Positions 57,764 to 64,000 of a stretch of DNA of 64,000 bases are shown one piece after another. The translations under genes were made by a program, and so were the position numbers. Numbering within the stretch: position 1 is the first letter of the stretch; each line of letters starts with the position of its first letter. Under the pieces are notes generated by a model. The model worked only from the letters and a program-made list of their open reading frames with translations. It had not been told where the DNA came from and did not search any database. This DNA is from Sphingomonadales bacterium (lineage in GTDB: Bacteria; Pseudomonadota; Alphaproteobacteria; Sphingomonadales; Sphingomonadaceae): positions 1-64,000 of the forward strand of contig JANXSN010000095.1 of NCBI GenBank assembly GCA_025352685.1, given 5' to 3'.

Positions 57764-58025
57764 CGGGACGCGCCTTGCGCTTGCGTACATCGGGATGCGG
57801 CGCCCGGTCGATTGGCGATCGCCGGGCTGTCGCCAGGCGTTCGGTCAGCCAGGCTTCGACCTCGGCCAGATCCCACACCACACAGCGCGGGGTGAGCGCA
57901 AAGCGACGAGGGAATTCTCCGCGCTGTTCCATCTCATAGATGGTGGTGTCGGCCAGCGGTACGATCTGCCGAAGCTCATGGCGGCGGATCATCCGCTTTT
58001 TGAGGGCCTCAGATTTCGTCGACAT
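57735..58025 (-). CDS. AlpA-family regulator/excisionase
   Basis: A 96-residue helix-turn-helix protein of the AlpA group. MIRRHELRQIVPLADTTIYE is the HTH, with EMEQRGEFPRRFALTPRCVV as the wing and WDLAEVEAWLTERL as the closing helix. The basic Pro-rich tail (about 70-96) is unusual in length. AlpA proteins activate or redirect integrases of P4-like elements and often act as excisionases. It converges on the integrase and overlaps its 3' end, so the two transcripts are antisense there. GGAG precedes the ATG by seven bases. Confidence 0.85.
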   Translation of the reverse strand: MSTKSEALKKRMIRRHELRQIVPLADTTIYEMEQRGEFPRRFALTPRCVVWDLAEVEAWLTERLATARRSPIDRAPHPDVRKRKARPVKAPDQARA

Positions 58026-58228
58026 AACTCTACTCCAACGAGATTGGCGTCTGATGCCGATTGGAGCCGATAGACCCGACATGAAAAGAGCGAACACACC
58101 GGCGTAGGGCTCGCGGCGGCAATGGCGTGCAAATCGGCGGGTCCATGGCCGAATGGATCGCGGAATGATTGCTTTGGAGCACGCCGATCATTGCGGGCCG
58201 GCGCTGTCCAGCTGCTGCACTCACGGGA

Positions 58229-58313
58229 TTATCGCGCATCTCAGATGCGTGATAATTCTTGCATGTGAAGCCGGATGGTGGGATTAACGCGCATCTGAGA
58301 TGCGAGATAATCC
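58229..58313. promoter_or_regulatory. Paired large palindromes before AbiEi-HipA gene
   Basis: Two related palindromes. The first (58229-58255) has GCATCT / AGATGC arms around a single C, extended by TTATC / GATAA. The second (58281-58313) has the same GCATCT / AGATGC core around a single G, extended by GGATTA / TAATCC, and ends one base before the gene's ATG at 58315. Their centres are 55 bases apart. The layout is that of an autorepressor operator. The binder is inferred to be the winged helix of the downstream protein. Confidence 0.65.
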
Positions 58314-58314
58314 T

Positions 58315-60168
58315 ATGGCTCTTCATTTGGTCGGTGAGACAATTGACGCCAAGCGCGCGCATCAGCGCGCGCAAGCCGGTGAGTTGATCCAGCTCGTGCG
58401 CGGGGTTTACGTCGATGACCAAGGGGATATCGAGGCGACGATCCTCGGTCATGCGGTCCGGATTGCACACTATCTCTATCCCAACGCCTACCTGTCGTCG
58501 GCGAGCGCAGCGCTACTAGCGCCGACGCCCGACGGGCGGCTGTTTATCAGCGGCCGCCGCAACCAGCGCACGCGGCTACGGACGCTCGAGATCATCCAGA
58601 ACGAAGCGCCTAAGCATCCATCGACGGCGATCGCGGTCATCGGCGACGACCGGGGCGAATTGCGCGTTGATGCCTCATCGCCGCGCCAGCGCTTTCTCGA
58701 AGCGTTCCGCCTGCGCAGCGAACATGCGAGCGCGGTTACCGCCGACATGCGTGCGCAGATGGCGGCGCGTCTGGTGGAGGAACATGGGACGCCCCAAGCC
58801 GCAGCCGACGCCGTCTGGGTGCTGGCGCGCGAGAACGAATGGTATCGCGAAGGCGAAGGTGCCGAACGCTTTCTGCTAGCTCAGCCGGGCGTTGCCAAGG
58901 CGCCGGTCAACAAGGCAGCGCTCGATCTCCTCGTCGCCTGGCACGGTGATCCGCTCGGCCGGCTGACCCATGATGGATTTGAATGGCGCTGGAAGCCGGG
59001 GCGTCGAGCGGGACCGGCCCTCGTGCGCGAAACCACGCCGGGCAAGCTGCCGGCCTTCATTGAATCGCTGCTTCCCGAGGGCTGGCTGGCGCAGGTTCTC
59101 CGCGAACGCGATGAACGCGAGGCGCTCCGGCGCGGACGGCGATATATGTCGAACATCGTCATCGTCGAGGGTCGAGAGGAACTGGCGGCGCTGCCTGCTG
59201 ACATTCTCACGACAACACTGGCTGGATACATCGACGCCGGTCGCTTCACGGGCCGCTACGCCGGTCCGGCGCGGGGCGAGATCGAGGAGACCTTCGAGCA
59301 GAACCTGGCGCGCATCTTCGCGCGCGCTGAAACGCCGCGCCTGTCCGGCGTCCAGATCAAGGCGCCGATGAGCCTGATGCCTGATGGCACCCTCGTTCCG
59401 GCCATCGATCAGCCGTTCACCCATATCCTCAAGCCCGCCGGCACGGCAGGCTTCGAGACGTTGCCGGTCGTCGAGTGGCTTTGCCTGGAGCTTGGCCGCT
59501 CGGCCGGGTTCGATGTGCCCGACGCCGCGCTGCTGGAAATGCCCGACGGCATGTCGCCTGCACTGGTCGTGGAGCGGTTCGATATTCGTCGCGGTCTAGC
59601 GGATCAGCGGCGTCTGGCGATGGAGGACTTTTGCTCCATTCTGGACCTTCCCGCATCCGCCAAATACGACGGAACGATCGAGCGGATGGCGCGCGGCCTA
59701 CGACCGCTGTCGACCGATCCGGCCAGCGATCTCGATATCCTGTTCCGCCGGGCCGTGTTCGCCTGGCTCATCGCCGATGGCGATATGCACCTCAAGAATC
59801 TCGCTGTGCTCAAAGTCGCCGAGGTGGATGCAAAGGCCTTCACGAGCGTGCGCTTCGCGCCGCTCTACGACGCCGTCACCACGCGCGTCTTCCCGGGTTT
59901 GGGGGGTGATCGCATGGCGCTCAAGCTCAACGGCAAGGATGACCGTCTGACGCGCCAGGACTTCCTCGCGCTGGCGCGGACAATCGGCGTATCCGCCGGA
60001 GATGCCGAGACTGCGATTGCGGACCTGACCGCGCGTGTGGCCGACCGGACGCAGGGGCTTCAGCTACCTGCCTTCGCGGCCGAGGCTGAGGCCGCCAAAA
60101 CAGCGCAGGACAAGGTGATCGCCTTGGTCGGGGAGCGCTGCACGGCACTGGCCGTTGAAGGCGACTGA
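58315..60168 (+). CDS. AbiEi-HipA fusion: one-gene toxin-antitoxin-like kinase
   Basis: A 617-residue protein with two parts. Residues 1 to about 190 look like an AbiEi-type winged-helix antitoxin: AHQRAQAGELIQLVRGVYVD, then the AHYLYPNAYLSSASAALL block. From about 200 it is a HipA-type Ser/Thr kinase: HGDPLGRLTHDG, FIESLLPEGWLAQVL, an ATP-lysine in THILKPAGTAGFE, the catalytic IADGDMHLKNLAVL (D and HLKN) and the metal Asp in APLYDAVTTRVFPG. HipA is normally about 440 residues with a separate HipB repressor. Here no hipB is present, and the N-terminal domain plus the two palindromes seem to take that role. HipA kinases arrest growth by phosphorylating aminoacyl-tRNA synthetases. Confidence 0.85.
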   Translation: MALHLVGETIDAKRAHQRAQAGELIQLVRGVYVDDQGDIEATILGHAVRIAHYLYPNAYLSSASAALLAPTPDGRLFISGRRNQRTRLRTLEIIQNEAPKHPSTAIAVIGDDRGELRVDASSPRQRFLEAFRLRSEHASAVTADMRAQMAARLVEEHGTPQAAADAVWVLARENEWYREGEGAERFLLAQPGVAKAPVNKAALDLLVAWHGDPLGRLTHDGFEWRWKPGRRAGPALVRETTPGKLPAFIESLLPEGWLAQVLRERDEREALRRGRRYMSNIVIVEGREELAALPADILTTTLAGYIDAGRFTGRYAGPARGEIEETFEQNLARIFARAETPRLSGVQIKAPMSLMPDGTLVPAIDQPFTHILKPAGTAGFETLPVVEWLCLELGRSAGFDVPDAALLEMPDGMSPALVVERFDIRRGLADQRRLAMEDFCSILDLPASAKYDGTIERMARGLRPLSTDPASDLDILFRRAVFAWLIADGDMHLKNLAVLKVAEVDAKAFTSVRFAPLYDAVTTRVFPGLGGDRMALKLNGKDDRLTRQDFLALARTIGVSAGDAETAIADLTARVADRTQGLQLPAFAAEAEAAKTAQDKVIALVGERCTALAVEGD

Positions 60169-60179
60169 GCGGCGCGACA

Positions 60180-63100
60180 TCACGGTTGGAGCCGGATTTG
60201 CAGGTCGGCGAGATCTTCTGCCGCCATCGCGGTTCCCATGAGGCTGTGAAGATACTCCAGCAGGTCTTCCTGACGCGGTTGCCCGAACGCGAGGCGATAG
60301 ACGGTCAGGCTTCGTTTGAGCCACTCGAGTCGTCGGACCTCGCGGCTGAACGGGAGCATGGGCACGCGGCGTTCGACCTTCACCGGCCCTTCGTAAATCC
60401 AGTAGGGAATGAGGTCAGAGTCATTCTCGGTCTCGGCGCGAGCTGCGTCGAACATGATCTGCCAGGGATCATCGTGATCTCTCTCGCGCCCACGCACCAC
60501 GTCGACCTGCCGATGCGCCAGATTTAGGCGGATAGCGTGACCCTTGAAGCGGTGGACACGCCCCTCGCGCTGCTCGAGATCGACAGGATTTCCGGGCAAG
60601 TTCCAGTGATAGAGCCGATAGCAATAAGGGTGAAAGTCGAGGCCTTCCTGTCCGACGGAGGTCGTGGCCAGCGCGAAGGGTCGGAACGGTGAGTTGAAGG
60701 CATCGCGAACGCTGGAGAGGCGTGCGGCCCCGCCTTCCTCGTCCTTGTAGTCGGCCAGGCGCATGGCGAAGCGCCCGCGCATCTGGAACTTGTTGATCAC
60801 CACCCTCTTACCGTCGACCGTTGGATCCTCGACATCGATCTGCGAGGGGCGAATGGCCAACGCCTCCGAGATCGCCTTGCTGATCCCAGCGATACGATCG
60901 ACGGCTGGCTTGGCGCCCAAGCCCTCGGCGTCGAGCAGATAGTGGACGTACTCGTCGAGAACGGCCTGAAGGTTATGCTCAACGCCGTAGGTGAGCACCT
61001 GGCGCCAATAGCGGTCATCGTCGTCCTTGCGGAGGAGGGCGACGGCGTCGTGCTGGTTGAAAAGCGTGCGGAAACCCCAGGAGATCTGGTTCGCCGCCTT
61101 CAGCAGTCGATGATCGTCCCAAGCGAGATCGGGCGCGATCCGGTGTAGGGCGCGCAGCGCACAGACTGCGGGGCTGCCGAGAGCGACATCGACCAGAAGG
61201 TCAATCAGCGTGTCCGGTACGGGTCCAAAGGTGCGTTCGGTCGTCACAGTCCGCAGTTCGGCGACATGCTCCTTGAAACCCTCTTCGTTGCCGAGGAGGG
61301 CGAAGCCGTAAGGCGAGTTGACCCAGGCGACGGAGCTGGCTTTCGCCATGGCGTCGATGACGGCCGGGGCAGCCCATTCCCAATCGCGGCCATCTGCGGT
61401 GTCGCCTGACCGCTCGGCGAGTGCGGCGACGTTCGCGCGCAAGCGGTCGGCGACGGCGTTACGCATGGCTTCGACCGACAGGGTTTCGTTAGACGCTCCA
61501 AAGATCGCAAGAGGGTCGGCAAGGCGCGCCAAGGTCGGCGACGGATAGACCAGGTGCATTGCGCGCATGGCGACAAGTCGCCCTTGATTTTGCCGGAACT
61601 GGATGGGGCGTGGGCGAACATGACCGAAATATCGCTGCCCCGAAGCGCCGACGCCCATACGCCGTTCGGCCTCGTAGGACAGGATTGACGCGATCGCATC
61701 GGGCACCATCGACCAGGACGAGAAGATCAGCGCCTTGGTCAGCGGCGGCCCGGATCGCTCGGGACCGTAATAGGGTAGGGATGGCGGGATCCACAGATGT
61801 TGATCGAGACCATCGCCAAACACGTCATCCATGACGCCGCGCATCCGACCGTTAGCGGGTTCGAGCGGCTCGTAGGCGTCAAGCCGGTCGCGATCGAGCA
61901 TGGCAGGCCGTGCGCGTTCGATGGCCGCGCACAGATTGGGCGCCGGCTTGTCGAGCTGATCTTTCAATAGCCGCTTGAGCGCATAGTCGCGTATGAAGTT
62001 GAGGAGGTAGGGCGCGGACTTCCAGTATTCGGTGATCTCCGGCGCATCGAGGGCGCGCGCAACGCCCGACACTGCTGCGGCCTGGCGTAGATCAGATGGC
62101 AGGATCGTGATGGCCATCAACGGCTCGCTTACCATGGAGTCGCGCTCGATGGTGCTGGCCACGCGTTCGGTGCGCGCCATTACCTTGCGCAGCCGGTCCT
62201 CGACGACGTGGCGCGCGCCGATGGCCTCGTTGCGCGCGCCGGGCAGCGCATGAAGGAAGCCGCGAAACTCGCGCATTTCGCGTTCTAGCGCTTTGGCCAC
62301 GTCGGGACCGTTGGCCCGACCGTAGAGGAAGGACAAGGTCTCCAGAAAATCACGGTAATGTTCGCCGTCATCGGGTTCGTCACCCGACAATGTCAGCATC
62401 CGGTAGGGTGTGGCGGAAAGTAGAAGCGTGCGCGCGGCATGACCCTTGCCGTCCGAGTAGTCGAACAGCTCGCGCGCCAGGTCAGCAGCCGGGGTTTCGC
62501 CGTGGAGCAAGTCGCGGAACCGCTGAAACTCATCCATGATGATCAGGTCGGGTTTCAGGGCGTCGATGCAGGCGTGCGAGAGTTTGCCACGAAGACGACC
62601 GACCAAGGCATCGCGCCGCTCGTTCAGCTCTTGAGGATAGGTCTCACGGCGACGCGGGAAGAGGTCGCAGACCGCCTCCAGTTCCGTGAACAATTCGGCA
62701 TCTTTTTCGACGTCGCGGCGGAAGCGATCGATGATCCGTTGATCAACACCATCCAGAGACAGCTCGCGGACGGCGGTATTCCAGCCATCAACACCGGCGG
62801 ACACCTGAAGCAGATTGTGCAGGCCGCGCGGCCGCGACACCCGGTCTTCGAGCAACCGAAAGGCCAGAAAGCGGGTGAGGTCGACGATCGGCATGGCACC
62901 GAGATCGACGGTAGTCCCTGCGCGAAGGGCATCCAGCACATCGCTGGCATGGCCATCTCCTCGGGTGATGGGCCAAACCTGCAGCGAGGCGATGCCGACA
63001 AGCGGCAACGGCTCCGTGGGAATGAGCCAGACGCGCCACGGATGCGCATCGCCGTCAATGCTCTCGATCCGCTCACAGCGCAGGCGCAATCCACCGCGGC

Positions 63101-63690
63101 ACAAGGCGCGGCGTGCGTCGTCGAGCCGGGCCTCTGCGGCGATGGTGGCGGGATCAATGGGTTCAAGCTCGCTGGCAACGAAGGTGCGGGTGAGACGCCC
63201 AAAGCCCTTCTCGCCCATGATCTGCTCGACGCTGCCGACCTTAGATCGCTTGCCTCTGAGCGAGGCGAAGAGCTCCACATTGTTGCCCGACAGAAGGGTA
63301 GGACGCGTCGCGTTGCCGGACCCAATCGTCAGGATCGTGTCCCAGCCCGTCTCGGCGATGAATGCCTTGGCGTTGAGTCCCTGAAGCGCGCTGGTGGAGA
63401 CCTCCTCGCCGTCTTCGCTGGCGGCCATTTCGTCGAGGACGGAAACGCGTTCAAAAGCGTCCAGTGTGGCGCTGTCGACGCAAGCCAATTGATCCGGGCG
63501 GCTGATGATGACGGGCTTTTCTGCTGTCGGCAGCCCGCTGAGCAGGTCGAGCGCACTGGTATCGCAAAAGGGCGAGATGACGCCCAGTCGCGCGCAGGAC
63601 GCAGGCTGCCAGATTTTGCCGCCGAACCCGTTGACCGCGAAGCTGACCTCGTCGAACCGGTCGGGCACGGTCCACCGGGCGCGCCGGATA
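60180..63690 (-). CDS. PLD-like/DEFQ-helicase fusion ORF, 5'-truncated
   Basis: An open frame of about 1,170 codons. The N-terminal third (62860-63690) is a PLD-like protein: FGGKIWQPASCARLGVISPF, then GLNAKAFIAETGWDT and GSGNATRPTLLSGNNVELF, with Asn where PLD motifs have His. The rest is an SF2/SNF2-type helicase: DLIIMDEFQRFRDLLHG, LLLSATPYRMLTLSG, FSSWSMVPDAIASIL and the C-terminal VGQEGLDFHPYC and QREGRVHRFKGHAI. No Walker A (GxGKT) occurs between the halves, although family helicases have one before DEFQ. I infer an in-frame deletion that joined two neighbouring defence genes near 62820-62860. The true N-terminus is lost at an IS3 fragment; frame continuation beyond 63690 is a shadow of that transposase. 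Confidence 0.7.
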
Positions 63691-64000
63691 GCCGTCGCGT
63701 CGTGGGTTGGGCTGTCAGCGACAGGATGAAGAAGGATCTGGCGATCAGGGCGCTCGATATGGCGGTCCGCCTCCGCCAGCCACCTGAGGGCTGCCTGTTT
63801 CACTCCGATCGCGGCAGCCAATATTGTTCTTATGACTATCAGAAGAAACTGCAGGCCTACGGCCTGCGGCCCTCGATGAGCGGCAAAGGTAATTGCTACG
63901 ACAATGCCTCTGTTGAGACCTTCTTCAAATCGCTGAAAGCGGAACTCATCTGGCGGCAGCACTGGCCAACACGGCGACAGGCGGAGGCTGCCATCTTTCA
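63690..64000 (+). pseudogene. IS3-family transposase fragment (OrfB)
   Basis: From about 63690 the plus strand reads SRRVVGWAVSDRMKKDLAIR, then ALDMAVRLRQPPEGCLFHSD with the catalytic Asp in HSDRGSQYCSYDYQKKLQAY, GLRPSMSGKGNCYDNASVET with the catalytic Glu, and FFKSLKAELIWRQHW. This is the second half of an IS3-type integrase domain. The sequence before SRRVV does not match, so the upstream portion with the first Asp is missing; the gene runs off the window at 64000. It abuts the truncated PLD gene with no inverted repeat between them, indicating a deletion junction rather than a clean insertion. Confidence 0.85.

Noticed and set aside
63690-63962. N-terminal extension of the PLD-helicase frame to 63962
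   Set aside because: The extension is the exact antisense of the IS3 transposase, whose catalytic motifs are clear on the plus strand.

Overview
The window is a stretch of sphingomonad-type alphaproteobacterial chromosome. I base this on the gene content and order: yajC-secD-secF, bamD-recN-ligA, hslV-hslU, a dciA/thioredoxin-fold/smc operon, a serC-serA-hisZ-purA group, an extensin-like lipoprotein, a phhA-type phenylalanine hydroxylase and a large TonB-dependent receptor. The DNA is GC-rich. The genus is not fixed by anything I can read here.

Layout. (1) 1 to about 4,900 is one end of an integrated element: a truncated IS5-family transposase at the window edge, three small accessory genes including a sigma-region-4-like protein, a divergent ribbon-helix-helix regulator with palindromic sites between them, an AbiEi/AbiEii toxin-antitoxin pair, and a tyrosine integrase next to the 3' half of a tRNA-Pro gene (the attachment site). 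A decayed IS481-type transposase follows. (2) 5,800 to 56,200 is conserved chromosome: protein export (yajC, secD, secF), sugar metabolism (glycosyltransferase, phosphomannose isomerase), envelope assembly (bamD), DNA repair (recN, ligA, mutY), proteolysis (M13, M16, HslUV, prolyl oligopeptidase), amino-acid metabolism (phhA, pheA, serC, serA, hisZ), chromosome segregation and replication (smc, dciA), purine synthesis (purA, guaA), ribosomal protein L17, cytochrome c and assorted envelope proteins. Several genes in it are decaying: a DJ-1/PfpI gene and a small secreted-protein gene each carry one in-frame stop, and a glyoxalase-family gene between hisZ and purA has a stop plus an internal deletion. 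(3) 56,215 to the right edge is a second mobile island inserted just after guaA, a known integration hotspot. It holds a P4-type integrase with four nonamer repeats in front of it, an AlpA-like excisionase/regulator, a one-gene AbiEi-HipA fusion preceded by two large palindromes, and a long PLD/helicase ORF. That ORF looks like an in-frame deletion chimera of two defence genes, and its 5' end is cut by an internal fragment of an IS3-family transposase.

The strongest candidates for something under-described are the self-contained AbiEi-HipA gene with its paired operators, and the scarred PLD-helicase locus beside it. All functional names rest on motif recognition by eye; no database search was possible.
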